Source of the DNA: JAJTHY01 sp964458795
GTDB taxonomy: Bacteria; Pseudomonadota; Alphaproteobacteria; Rickettsiales; Midichloriaceae
NCBI GenBank assembly: GCA_964458795.1
Contig: CAYWJW010000003.1
Location: 1-56,147, forward strand
Direction: 5' to 3'
Length of the DNA: 56,147 nt
The notes under the pieces were generated by a model. It made no database searches. It worked only from the letters and a program-made list of their open reading frames with translations, and was not told where the DNA came from. The first letter of the stretch is position 1, and the number at the start of each line of letters is the position of its first letter. Shown here piece after piece: positions 8,040-16,851 of the stretch. The position numbers were made by a program, and so were the translations under genes.

Positions 8040-9359
8040 TTACCCAAAAAACCCTTTTTCATTGCAATCCAGAGATATAGGATCAATTTGCCCCATCAGT
8101 TGAAGCATTTGGTAAATTGATACAACATATTCTGTCTGAGCATTGCGGTGCGCAACTCTCGCATTAAATAGCTCACTTTCAGCATTAAGCAGGTCTATGG
8201 TTGTACGAGTACCCACCGTCACTTCCTCTTTTACCCCAGTTAACGCTTCTTCTGCAGCAACGATAGCGTCCCAACGCGCTTTTATCACACTTTTAGAAGT
8301 TTTATTATTATTCCAAGCTGTAATCGAATTCTCTATGAGCTGACTTTCAGTTTCTCTTCTATCAAAGTCCGCCTTTTTGGAAGTGTATTTTTTCTCCACA
8401 ATATTGGCATATTCCCCACCACCTTGGAAGATAGGCACATTAACTTGGAGCGTGTAGGTGTTGTTAGAAGATGTTCCGTTTAACAATGGATCCGTTACTC
8501 TTGTCACACTAGCATTAGCACTTACTACAGGAAGAACCTGTGCTACCGCAGCATTAATTTGGTATTTAGCTGCACCAGCATTATATTTGGCAGTTTTTAA
8601 AGTAGGGTTGTTTTGCTTTGCTATATCAACAAGTTCATCTACAGTTGCCGGAAGCGGGATATTGTCTGTAACTATAGGATCCAGACTTTTAGCCGGTGGA
8701 ATGCCAATTACATGCTCAAAATTGGCTTCAAAATTTAACATTAAAGCATATGCTATCTCTTTTTGAGCTTTAGCATCTGATAGTCTGGATTCAGCTTGGA
8801 AAACATCTGTACGCGTTATTACACCAGCCTCAAATCTGATTTTTGTGAATTCTAAATACTTCTCAAAAATTTCTTCATTTTGAACGTTTATAGCATAAAC
8901 CTCACGAGCTCTTAAAACTCCCTCATATGCTTGAACTGCATTCACGGTTATGGAGCTTGATACATCATGAAACTGAGATAAGCCAGCTTTCACCGAATTG
9001 TCAGCAATTTTTATTGCCGCATATGTGCCACCACCATTAAATAAAGGCTGGTTTATGTTAACGCCATATTGGCGATAATATGGACTGCCATAAAACTTTC
9101 TTATAGCAGGATAGTTAAATTCAACATGATTATTAGAATTATTTGCATTTATACTCGGCAACAACCCTGCATAGGCTTTGGGCGTTTGCATCCGTGTCGC
9201 ATTGTAATTTTGGAATTCTGATAAAACTTTATTATTATTTTCATGCGCAAGAATCATCGCATCTTCAAGCGTAAAGGCAAGCGCAGACAACGGATATGCA
9301 AGCAATACTGCTTTAAGCAGTATGTTTACACAATTTCTCCAAAGCTTTAGGTAAGTCAT
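8040..9359 (-). CDS. tolC: TolC-family outer membrane channel
   Basis: 439 residues. It is a trimeric outer-membrane tunnel for type I secretion and drug efflux. After a signal peptide ending near LLAYPLSALA, the mature protein begins FTLEDAMILAHENN, the typical start of the first OEP repeat. The second repeat begins near DELVDIAKQNNPTLK, and VGTRTTIDLLNAESELF is a strong TolC-family signature. The ATG lies inside the 3' end of murC, a 47-base overlap. I found no in-frame ATG downstream that would keep the signal peptide, so I accept the overlap. It lies between murC and nadK in the same run. Confidence 0.92.
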   Translation of the reverse strand: MTYLKLWRNCVNILLKAVLLAYPLSALAFTLEDAMILAHENNNKVLSEFQNYNATRMQTPKAYAGLLPSINANNSNNHVEFNYPAIRKFYGSPYYRQYGVNINQPLFNGGGTYAAIKIADNSVKAGLSQFHDVSSSITVNAVQAYEGVLRAREVYAINVQNEEIFEKYLEFTKIRFEAGVITRTDVFQAESRLSDAKAQKEIAYALMLNFEANFEHVIGIPPAKSLDPIVTDNIPLPATVDELVDIAKQNNPTLKTAKYNAGAAKYQINAAVAQVLPVVSANASVTRVTDPLLNGTSSNNTYTLQVNVPIFQGGGEYANIVEKKYTSKKADFDRRETESQLIENSITAWNNNKTSKSVIKARWDAIVAAEEALTGVKEEVTVGTRTTIDLLNAESELFNARVAHRNAQTEYVVSIYQMLQLMGQIDPISLDCNEKGFFG

Positions 9360-10770
9360 ACGCCCATTTAGTAATATTTCCTGCCCCTAAAAATACAACA
9401 AGATCGGGGCTTTTGGCAAGGTTATTAATCAGTTTTGCTAATTTTTCTGGATCACTCAAATAAATTGCATCCTTTTTAGCATTTAGCTTTATTCTTCTAA
9501 TCAACTCTCCAGCATCTACACCTGGAATTGGCTTTTCTCCTGATGGATAAACATCTGCAATTATTAATTCATCAGCATCTGTAAACGCTTCACTGAATTC
9601 ATCCATTAGCTCATTCAACCTTGTGTACTTATGTGGTTGCACAACAGCTACAACTTTACCTCTTGAGCTATTCACTATATCACGCGCAGTACTTAAAGTA
9701 GCCCTTATCTCAACCGGGTGGTGCGCATAATCATCAATAATAGTGATGCCATTCACCTCTCCCGTCTTGGTAAATCTACGTTTAACTCCACCAAATTCAG
9801 AGAATGCTCTTGCGATTACACTGCTTTCAATGCCAAGCTCTAGTCCTATCGCGATGGCAGATAGTGAGTTAGCGATATTATGTCGCCCATTTATATGTAA
9901 CTTAACATCTCTAATCATGTTGAACTTAAGTTTTTTATGGCGCACATAAGCCTCCGATAGTATAACATCAAAGGTTGAGCCTCCTATATCCGTCTTTATA
10001 TCCACAGCGCGCAGATCGACAGATGGTGTATCCAGCCCATAAGATATAATCCGCCTCCCTTTAATGCTGTTACCAAGTTGGCGCACTATTGGATGGTCAT
10101 AACAAAGCACTCCGAACCCATAGAACGGTAGATTTGTTATGAAGGTTCTATAGGCAGCAATGGAGTTTTCAAAAGTCTTATAATAATCCAAATGCTCGGG
10201 ATCTATGTTAGTTATCACTCCAACATAGCTTGGTACTTTGATAAACGTACCATCCGATTCATCGGCCTCTGCGACCAAGTAGCCCCCTTTGCCTATATAC
10301 GCGTTAGTTTTTTTGCTATTTATTATACCGCCATTTATAACGGTCGGGTTTAATTCTGCAGCCTCTAACAAACAGGCAACTAAAGATGTTGTGGTAGTTT
10401 TTCCATGCGTACCAGAAATAGATATGGAATGCTTAAACCGCATAATCTCAGCCAACATCTCAGTTCGTTTTATTATTGGAATGTCAAGCTCTTGAGCACG
10501 AATGATTTCTGGATTATCATCCTTAATTATTGTCGACTTTACTATCAAAGAACAATTCTCAACATTGCTTGCAACTTGTTCAAAGTTAACTTTTATACCA
10601 AGTTTCTCTAGCCTTTCGGTAACATAGCTTTCACTTATATCTGAACCTTGAACACTATATCCCATAGAATGCAAGATCTCAGCTATACCACTCATACCAA
10701 TGCCACCAATGCCAACAAAGTGTATGACACCTACGTTAGTTGGAAAAATTAAATTAAGTGCATTGTTCAT
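9313..10770 (-). CDS. murC: UDP-N-acetylmuramate--L-alanine ligase MurC
   Basis: 485 residues, a normal MurC length. It adds the first amino acid of the peptidoglycan stem peptide. The Rossmann N-terminal domain has HFVGIGGIGMSGIAE (residues 17-31). The ATP loop is ISGTHGKTTTTSL (118-130). The central domain has DPEHLDYY, and the C-terminal domain carries DDYAHHPVEI. It shows that the organism makes at least some peptidoglycan precursor, unlike Rickettsiales that have lost the pathway. Other mur genes are not in the window. It sits 31 bases after bamD and overlaps tolC by 47 bases. Confidence 0.96.
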   Translation of the reverse strand: MNNALNLIFPTNVGVIHFVGIGGIGMSGIAEILHSMGYSVQGSDISESYVTERLEKLGIKVNFEQVASNVENCSLIVKSTIIKDDNPEIIRAQELDIPIIKRTEMLAEIMRFKHSISISGTHGKTTTTSLVACLLEAAELNPTVINGGIINSKKTNAYIGKGGYLVAEADESDGTFIKVPSYVGVITNIDPEHLDYYKTFENSIAAYRTFITNLPFYGFGVLCYDHPIVRQLGNSIKGRRIISYGLDTPSVDLRAVDIKTDIGGSTFDVILSEAYVRHKKLKFNMIRDVKLHINGRHNIANSLSAIAIGLELGIESSVIARAFSEFGGVKRRFTKTGEVNGITIIDDYAHHPVEIRATLSTARDIVNSSRGKVVAVVQPHKYTRLNELMDEFSEAFTDADELIIADVYPSGEKPIPGVDAGELIRRIKLNAKKDAIYLSDPEKLAKLINNLAKSPDLVVFLGAGNITKWAYDLPKALEKLCKHTA

Positions 10771-10801
10771 TTATATACTCCATAAATATCAAGAAGCTCT
10801 A

Positions 10802-11587
10802 TCACCAAAAGCTTAATGTAAATTTTTTATACCAAGGCTCATCAACTCTATTTTCTGAAAATATTGCATATGCTCTATCATACCAAGGACTATCTGGATG
10901 GTTGTATCCAAGAACTGAAGCATATGTCCGAGCTTGTTCTATATCACCCAAAGTATAGTAAATTTCTGTCATACGATATAAAGCTTCGGTTATAAAAATA
11001 GTTCTTTGATATTTATCAACAACATCTTTAAATCTACCCAGTGCTGCAATCAGATCTCCTTTATTTAGATAAAACCTACCTATTTCCATCTCTTTGCCGG
11101 CTAACATATTATAGGCATAGTCTATTTTTAGCTGCGCATCTCTAGCATATTTAGAATGCGGGAACCGATTTATTAGATCACCAAACGTCCTAATAGCCTT
11201 GTTAGACAATTCTTGATCACGCCCCACATCTAGAATCCTGTCATAATAACACAATCCTTTAAGATAATACATATATGGCGTAACTGAATGCGCCGGATAT
11301 TGTTTGATAAATTCATCAATAACCATCACCGCATCATCATATTTCCCATCCAGATACAACGCATACGCTCTATTAACCTGAGCTTGGCCTGCTAGTTGTG
11401 AAGCTGGATGCTCTCTTTCTAGTTGCTCAAACTTTTCTGAAGCCTTGGCATAATCATCATTGTTTAAAGCATCAGATGCTTCTTTATATAACACGTTTGC
11501 ATCTGTTAGTTGTTCTTCTTTATTGTCAGAACTGCAGCTCGCCAGTGCCAAAGCAAGCATCACTATAGTAATTTTATATTTAAACAT
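10802..11587 (-). CDS. bamD: Outer membrane assembly lipoprotein BamD
   Basis: 261 residues from the ATG at 11587; an upstream in-frame ATG at 11614 would put nine residues before the signal peptide. The lipobox LASC at the end of MFKYKITIVMLALALASC makes it a lipoprotein. The mature protein has TPR-like repeats (LYKEASDALNNDDYAKASE, then EREHPASQLAGQAQ and ALYLDGKYDDAV) and the family segment DINRFPHSKYA-like (LINRFPHSKYARDAQ). BamD is the essential partner of BamA in inserting beta-barrels, which fits the porins and TolC here. It starts 7 bases after the sdhB stop. Confidence 0.93.
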   Translation of the reverse strand: MFKYKITIVMLALALASCSSDNKEEQLTDANVLYKEASDALNNDDYAKASEKFEQLEREHPASQLAGQAQVNRAYALYLDGKYDDAVMVIDEFIKQYPAHSVTPYMYYLKGLCYYDRILDVGRDQELSNKAIRTFGDLINRFPHSKYARDAQLKIDYAYNMLAGKEMEIGRFYLNKGDLIAALGRFKDVVDKYQRTIFITEALYRMTEIYYTLGDIEQARTYASVLGYNHPDSPWYDRAYAIFSENRVDEPWYKKFTLSFW

Positions 11588-11594
11588 ACCTTTA

Positions 11595-12374
11595 TCAACC
11601 TTGCCGGCTAGCAAGCATACCTTTTATTTCTGATATTGCTTGTGCCGGGTTCAAACCTTTAGGGCATGTTTTAGCACAGTTCATGATGGTATGGCAACGA
11701 TAAAGTCTAAAAGGATCTTCAAGATCGTCTAAACGCTCACCTTGATTATCATCTCTACTATCAATAATCCACCTATACGCCTGCAGCAAAACTGCGGGGC
11801 CTAAGTAACGATCACCATTCCACCAATAACTTGGACAACTGGTTGAACAGCACGCACACAAAATACATTCATATAGCCCATCCAGCTTTGCTCTATCCTC
11901 TGGGGATTGAAGACGCTCCTTATCGCTTTCAGGCTTTGTCTCTACTTGTATCCATGGCTTAATTGAACGAAGCTGCGCATAAAAGTGTGTAAGGTCAGGA
12001 ACCAAATCCTTAACCACCGGCATATGAGGGAGTGGATATATATTAACAGCTCCTCTAACCTCTTCTATAGCTTTTGTACAGGCCAAAGTATTTGTACCAT
12101 CTATATTCATAGCACAACTACCGCACACGCCTTCACGGCAGGATCTCCTAAAGGTTAGTGTACTATCAATTTCGTCTTTGATCTTAATCAGCGCATCCAA
12201 TACCATAGGACCACATGCTTCAGTATCAAGATGGTAAATATCTATCCTGGGGTTCACTGGGTCTTCGGGGTCATAACGGTAAATATTAAATTTTTTGGAA
12301 TTCTTACCAACGGGTTTATTACGCTCTCTGCCTTTCGTGACCCGTGAATTCTTGGGAAGCCTAAACTCTACCAT
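11595..12374 (-). CDS. sdhB: Succinate dehydrogenase iron-sulfur subunit
   Basis: 259 residues from the ATG at 12374, which has AGGTGG just upstream. A longer frame to 12482 exists, but its extra 36 residues are encoded by a dispersed repeat element (copy E), so I reject it. The ferredoxin domain binds 2Fe-2S with C79, C84, C87 and C99 (SCREGVCGSC...LAC). The C-terminal domain has C170, C173, C176 and C180 (CILCACCSTSCP), and CHTIMNCAKTCPKGLNP for the 3Fe-4S and 4Fe-4S clusters. It carries electrons from SdhA to ubiquinone in complex II. sdhA, sdhC and sdhD are not adjacent. It heads the run sdhB-bamD-murC-tolC-nadK-folB. Confidence 0.96.
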   Translation of the reverse strand: MVEFRLPKNSRVTKGRERNKPVGKNSKKFNIYRYDPEDPVNPRIDIYHLDTEACGPMVLDALIKIKDEIDSTLTFRRSCREGVCGSCAMNIDGTNTLACTKAIEEVRGAVNIYPLPHMPVVKDLVPDLTHFYAQLRSIKPWIQVETKPESDKERLQSPEDRAKLDGLYECILCACCSTSCPSYWWNGDRYLGPAVLLQAYRWIIDSRDDNQGERLDDLEDPFRLYRCHTIMNCAKTCPKGLNPAQAISEIKGMLASRQG

Positions 12375-12407
12375 TCTACCACCTATGTTAGTTTCATTAA
12401 ATAAGCG

Positions 12408-12480
12408 CACTTCTCGTATCTTATATTTATAGTATAACTCGCAGATATAGCGAATGGAAGTCCCAAGTAAAAAATTTTCC
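12408..12480 (-). repeat. Promoter-like dispersed element, copy E (upstream of sdhB)
   Basis: On the minus strand it reads GGGACTTCCATT, then a core, then TATACT and ATAAATATAAGATA, ending AGAAGTG. TTCCAT is at 12459-12454 and TATACT at 12436-12431, with 17 bases between. It lies 34 bases before the sdhB start and would drive the whole minus-strand run if it is a promoter. Confidence 0.8.
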
Positions 12481-12667
12481 ACTCATATTAAATACATGTA
12501 TAAAAGTAAGCTATTTAGCTATCTTGCTGATTTTCAACACGCTGAAATTTTGGCCTTACACTTGCTGGCACAATGTCAACTAAAAAACTACATGTAGTAT
12601 GCAAATAAATCATTTTGCAAAGTATCTCACTATATATAGTATGGATATATTAAATGTGAGGTCATAT

Positions 12668-14557
12668 ATGTCGGGTGCTACAAAGGGGATTAAGAACAAC
12701 ATAGAGTTATTCCCTATGAAGATCCGGCCAAACAATGTGAAGATAGATCCTTCGGCCGATAATTTATTGTCAGACTTCGGCAAAGCAGTACTGGCTGATC
12801 GCTATCTATATAAAGGCGAGACCTTTCAGGAGTTGTTTGCGCGGGTAGCGCATTATTACTCAGACAATGATGCGCATGCACAGCGCCTATATGGATACAT
12901 TAGCAAAATGTGGTTCATGCCTGCCACTCCTATTCTAAGCAATGGCGGAACTGATCGCGGATTACCTATCTCATGCTTTCTCAATGAAACCAGTGATAGC
13001 CTTGAAGGCATAGTTGATGTTTGGAATGAGAATGTATGGCTTGCATCACGCGGAGGCGGTATTGGAACTTATTGGGGAAATGTTCGCTCAATTGGAGAAA
13101 AGGTTAAGGGTAATGGCAAAACATCCGGGATCATCCCATTCATAGGGGTGCAGGATCGCCTTACACTGGCTATCTCACAAGGCAGTTTGCGTCGTGGCAG
13201 TTCGGCAGTTTATCTACCGGTTTGGCATCCAGAAATTGAGGAATTTATTGAACTCAGACGCCCAACTGGGGGCGATCCAAATCGTAGGGCCTTGAATCTG
13301 CACCATGGTGTGGTGATTACCGATGATTTCATGCGCGCAGTAGAAAACGACGGACCGTGGGAGCTAAAAAGCCCGCATGATAAAGCCACAGTTTCTATTG
13401 TTAAAGCTAGAGATATCTGGATCCGCATTCTGCTTGCTAGAGTAGAAACCGGTGAACCTTACATGCTGTTCATTGACACAGTAAATAGACTAAAACCAGA
13501 AACCTATAAAGCGCACAACTTAGATGTAAAAACCTCTAATCTGTGCGTTGAGATAACACTTGCAACTGGAGATGACCATCTGAATAAAGAGCGTACAGCC
13601 GTGTGTTGTTTATCCTCTCTTAACTTAGAGACTTTTGATGAGTGGAAAGATAATCCATTGTTCATTGAAGACACCATGCGCTTTTTAGACAATGTTCTAG
13701 ATGACTTTATCGACAAAGCACCAGACTCCATGGAAAGAGCAAAATATGCGGCATACCGCGAACGCAGCATAGGGCTTGGTGTAATGGGCTTCCATTCATT
13801 TTTACAAGCAAAAAAAATTCCTTTTGAGTCCGCAATGGCCAAAGCTTGGAATAATAAGATATTCAAACATATTCAAGAAAAAGCAGCTGAAGCTTCTCAT
13901 ACCTTAGCACTTGAAAAAGGTCCCTGCCCTGATGCGCTTGATGCTGGAATCATGGAACGCTTCGCCAATAAAACTGCTATCGCACCAACTGCTTCCATAT
14001 CTATTATTGCTGGCAATTCATCTCCAGGGATAGAGCCATACAACGCTAACACCTTTACCCAAAAGACTCTTACCGGCTCATTTAATGTACGCAATAAACA
14101 TCTTACCGAGTTGCTAAAAGAGAAGAGCCAGGATACAGATGACACATGGTCTTCTATAATGTCTCATGAAGGTTCTGTGCAACATTTGGATTTCTTGGAT
14201 GATGATGAGAAAAGTGTTTTCAAAACCGCATTTGAGATTGATCAGCGTTGGGTGATAGACTTAGCCGCAGACCGCGCACCATTTGTGTGTCAGGCACAAT
14301 CACTCAACGTATTCATCCCTGCTGACATTCACAAGCGTGATCTGCATATGCTACACTTTATGGCTTGGAAAAAAGGTGTTAAGAGCCTTTACTACTGTAG
14401 GTCCAAATCTATTCAACGCGCTGATAAAGTTTCCACAAAGAGCGAGAAATCCGCAATTCAGCTTGAGATGAAGTTGATGCCGCAACTAGGAGGCGCAACT
14501 GCTGAAGCAGCGAATGAATCATCTTCGAACTATGAAGAATGCTTAGCGTGTCAATAA
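12668..14557 (+). CDS. nrdA: Ribonucleoside-diphosphate reductase, large subunit
   Basis: 629 residues from the ATG at 12668, chosen because GAGG lies 7 bases upstream; in-frame ATGs at 12599 and 12641 lack this. It reduces ribonucleoside diphosphates to deoxy forms. Catalytic elements are visible: ISCFLNE (first redox Cys), SNLCVEI (Asn, radical Cys, Glu), AVCCLSSLNL (second redox Cys), PTASISIIAGNSSPGIEP, and the tyrosine pair in SLYYCRSKSIQ. The C-terminus ends ECLACQ, giving the CXXC that passes electrons from thioredoxin. There is no N-terminal ATP-cone, so the usual dATP overall-activity switch seems absent. The small subunit nrdB is not nearby. The last 15 bases overlap the convergent gene. 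Confidence 0.93.
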   Translation: MSGATKGIKNNIELFPMKIRPNNVKIDPSADNLLSDFGKAVLADRYLYKGETFQELFARVAHYYSDNDAHAQRLYGYISKMWFMPATPILSNGGTDRGLPISCFLNETSDSLEGIVDVWNENVWLASRGGGIGTYWGNVRSIGEKVKGNGKTSGIIPFIGVQDRLTLAISQGSLRRGSSAVYLPVWHPEIEEFIELRRPTGGDPNRRALNLHHGVVITDDFMRAVENDGPWELKSPHDKATVSIVKARDIWIRILLARVETGEPYMLFIDTVNRLKPETYKAHNLDVKTSNLCVEITLATGDDHLNKERTAVCCLSSLNLETFDEWKDNPLFIEDTMRFLDNVLDDFIDKAPDSMERAKYAAYRERSIGLGVMGFHSFLQAKKIPFESAMAKAWNNKIFKHIQEKAAEASHTLALEKGPCPDALDAGIMERFANKTAIAPTASISIIAGNSSPGIEPYNANTFTQKTLTGSFNVRNKHLTELLKEKSQDTDDTWSSIMSHEGSVQHLDFLDDDEKSVFKTAFEIDQRWVIDLAADRAPFVCQAQSLNVFIPADIHKRDLHMLHFMAWKKGVKSLYYCRSKSIQRADKVSTKSEKSAIQLEMKLMPQLGGATAEAANESSSNYEECLACQ

Positions 14558-15046
14558 ACTTGCAATCGTGCTTGAAAGTACTTGGCTTTTATTATCTTTT
14601 AGAATTTGTACCAATCTGCTCTTAATTGCAGGGGTAACTTCTTTAGGGTACTTCTGTAGATACAGAACAGCCGTTAAAGCTCGACCTAGCTGGTCATTTG
14701 AGGCTAACCATTCATTCACCGAAAATAAATTAAACATACCAACAGCCTTCAAAGAAGGAATTAAGGCATTATTAGTGTCGATTATATTTTGTATAGTAGC
14801 TTCATTTTCAAGCGTTGGCTCTTCCATCAATAGCTTATTAAGTAGCGCGACATTATTAAGAGTAGCAGCAATGGTTCCCTTACGCACTTTCCCGGACTCT
14901 CCGGTATATGGGTTAGTGCTCATAGTGTCATCAACACCTTTAGGCAACACGCTTTCAGGCGTAAACGCTTTTGCGGGATCTGCGGCAAAACAAATATTAT
15001 GCACAGAAACAGTTGCGAGTAGCGCTAAGGCAATTGCTGATTTCAT
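14543..15046 (-). CDS. Small secreted protein of unknown function
   Basis: 167 residues from the ATG at 15046. A Sec signal peptide is clear: MKSAIALALLATVSVHNICFA, cut before ADPAKAF. GGAG lies upstream. The longer frame to 15277 runs through a palindromic repeat (15141-15301) and is rejected. The mature part (~145 residues) is mainly helical, with KGTIAATLNNVALLNKLL and a repeated leucine pattern near the end. I know no family for it. It is probably periplasmic. Its 3' end overlaps the nrdA 3' end by 15 bases on the opposite strand. Confidence 0.75.
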   Translation of the reverse strand: MKSAIALALLATVSVHNICFAADPAKAFTPESVLPKGVDDTMSTNPYTGESGKVRKGTIAATLNNVALLNKLLMEEPTLENEATIQNIIDTNNALIPSLKAVGMFNLFSVNEWLASNDQLGRALTAVLYLQKYPKEVTPAIKSRLVQILKDNKSQVLSSTIASLLTR

Positions 15047-15140
15047 AAATAATCTCCAAGAAATGTTAGTGCTCATACTAATCACTGCAAATAAAATTGT
15101 CAATCTACCCTTCCCCAAATTCACAAAAGCAATTATACTC

Positions 15141-15301
15141 ATACCAATTCCAGTAAATAACTGTACAGAAGCGTGATAAATTTTGATTTTTTGGGAAGTC
15201 GCTGAAAGCCCATAATATTCTACATATTTTGGGTTTTCAGTGGCGACTAAAAAAATCAAAAGATGAAGCGCATCCATACAGTTATTTACTGGAATTGGTA
15301 T
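15141..15301. repeat. 161-bp MITE-like palindrome, copy 1
   Basis: A near-complete inverted repeat. The outer 25 bases, starting ATACCAATTCCAGTAAAT, are perfectly repeated in inverse at the right end. An inner stem beginning GTCGCTGAAAGCCC pairs with GGGTTTTCAGTGGCGAC around an AT-rich loop. A second copy of identical length is at 42263-42423. No transposase is encoded. Confidence 0.85.
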
Positions 15302-15331
15302 AACTTAACAATATAAAGGTAAAACGCATCA

Positions 15332-16594
15332 ATGAAAATATCTCACCAAAAACTTGCAAATGGCATTATAGTTGCAACTGATGAAATGAAAGACATAGAA
15401 ACAGTCTCAGTGGTTATTCAAGTAAAAACTGGCAGCTGCAATGAACTGCCCCATAATCAAGGTATTTCACACTTTTTGGAACACATGGCCTTTAAGGGAA
15501 CCAAAACTAGAAGCGCGCTAAAAATTGCTGAAGAGTTCGATCAAATCGGTGGCTACTTCAATGCTTACACCTCTCGTGAAAAAACTGTGTATTATGCAAA
15601 AGTGCTAGAAAGCGATGTGGGCGTGGCAGTAGATATTCTGGCTGATATCCTACAGAACTCACTTTTTGAAGATAGTGAAATCGCTCGTGAACGCGATGTA
15701 ATACTCCAGGAAATTGCGCAAACTAATGATACTCCTGATGATTTGATTTTTGATTTGTTCCAAGAAGCTGCATACCCAGATCAAGCTTTTGGGCGCTCAA
15801 TTCTGGGCACACCTGAAATTGTAAAAAATATCAATCGCTCGCAAATAATGGAATATGTAGGCAATAATTATTTCACAGATAACATAATAATTTCTGCAGC
15901 AGGGAAAATTACGCACGAAGCTTTCCTGAAGATTGCCGAAGACAAATTTGCGAGCTTTGCAACAAGTGGTAAAAAACATATCGAAAATGTCAGCTATAAG
16001 GGAGGGGATATAAGAGTTGAACGCGACCTAGAACAAATTCATATGGTGCTTGGCTTTGATAGCGTACCCTATACGGATCCGACCTATTATGACTCACAAG
16101 TGCTAGCACTCATTGCAGGCGGCGGAATGTCATCAAGGCTATTCCAAGAAATTAGAGAAAAGCGTGGTCTTGCCTATAGCATTTCTGCATTCTGCAACAA
16201 TTATAGTGAAGGTGGTACTTTCAACGTATATGTAGCAACCAGCAGTGATAAGATAAATGAGTGCATAAGTGTTATATCATCCGAGATGCGTAAAGCTATG
16301 GATTCTATTACCGAAGATGAAATTCAGCGAGCTCGCTCCCAAGTGCGCGCAGGATTGCTGATGAGCCAAGAAAGCTCCATCTCAAGAGCGGAAAAGCTAT
16401 CTGGCAATCTGGGAGCTTACGGACGTTATATATATATTGAAGAGATTATGGAAAAGATCAATAACGCCGATAAAGCCCAGTTAAAGAACGTCATGACCAA
16501 ATTTTTTGATACAAACAATAAGCCAACACTTGCTACAATTGGCAAGCTTGATAAACTCTATGCATATGAAGATGTTAAATTGAAGTTTGAGTAA
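15332..16594 (+). CDS. M16-family zinc peptidase (processing-peptidase-like)
   Basis: 420 residues, typical of the bacterial relatives of mitochondrial processing peptidase. The inverted zinc motif HFLEH is at 47-51 (ISHFLEHMAFKGT), followed by FNAYTSREKTVYYAKV. The distal zinc ligand lies in the helix ARERDVILQEIAQTND. The glycine-rich loop GGGMSSRLFQEIREKRGLAYS marks the second half-domain. One polypeptide carries one active half, so it probably works as a homodimer. Alphaproteobacterial homologues process small peptides or precursor segments. It has a weak AAAGGT upstream and starts 30 bases after the palindrome. The next genuine gene (qor1) follows after a repeat-containing gap. Confidence 0.92.
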   Translation: MKISHQKLANGIIVATDEMKDIETVSVVIQVKTGSCNELPHNQGISHFLEHMAFKGTKTRSALKIAEEFDQIGGYFNAYTSREKTVYYAKVLESDVGVAVDILADILQNSLFEDSEIARERDVILQEIAQTNDTPDDLIFDLFQEAAYPDQAFGRSILGTPEIVKNINRSQIMEYVGNNYFTDNIIISAAGKITHEAFLKIAEDKFASFATSGKKHIENVSYKGGDIRVERDLEQIHMVLGFDSVPYTDPTYYDSQVLALIAGGGMSSRLFQEIREKRGLAYSISAFCNNYSEGGTFNVYVATSSDKINECISVISSEMRKAMDSITEDEIQRARSQVRAGLLMSQESSISRAEKLSGNLGAYGRYIYIEEIMEKINNADKAQLKNVMTKFFDTNNKPTLATIGKLDKLYAYEDVKLKFE

Positions 16595-16645
16595 TTAATG
16601 AAGAGCATAAAAACATTATTAGCCAATGGAAACCCACCGCATCCG

Positions 16646-16786
16646 CACGTCATCCTCGCGCATGCAGGGATCCATTCTAAGGCTAGAGTGACTTATAGAA
16701 GTAGGGGTAATGCTGATGCATTTATACCTAGTAGTAAAGATAGTTTTTGCCTGACCATGGATCCCCGCTTTCGCGAGGATGACGTG
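16646..16786. repeat. Palindromic repeat spanning a spurious short frame
   Basis: Left arm CACGTCATCCTCGCGC...GGGATCCAT (16646-16675) is matched in inverse by ATGGATCCCCGC...GGATGACGTG (16757-16786) around an ~80-base centre. It is translated by an 83-codon frame (16598-16849) containing VILAHAGIHS and MDPRFREDDV. Those phrases recur in spurious frames over repeats of this type in many genomes. I therefore do not call a gene. Confidence 0.8.
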
Positions 16787-16851
16787 AGAGTAGGTAGCGC
16801 TGTTGTGAAACTAGATAAGGATGATAAATATTGTCCTAGTGGAGTATAACC

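Noticed and set aside
12375..12482. N-terminal extension of sdhB
   Set aside because: Encoded by dispersed element copy E; a ribosome-binding site and the family N-terminus support the start at 12374.
14568..15176. 202-codon plus-strand frame opposite the secreted-protein gene
   Set aside because: It extends into the palindrome and lacks a ribosome-binding site, while the minus strand shows a signal peptide.
15047..15277. N-terminal extension of the small secreted protein
   Set aside because: Runs through the 161-bp palindrome and would bury the signal peptide inside the protein.
16598..16849. 83-codon frame between the M16 peptidase and qor1
   Set aside because: Its centre is a palindromic repeat of the type that commonly yields phrases such as HAGIHS and MDPRFREDD. 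Kept as a repeat and as a finding, not as a gene.
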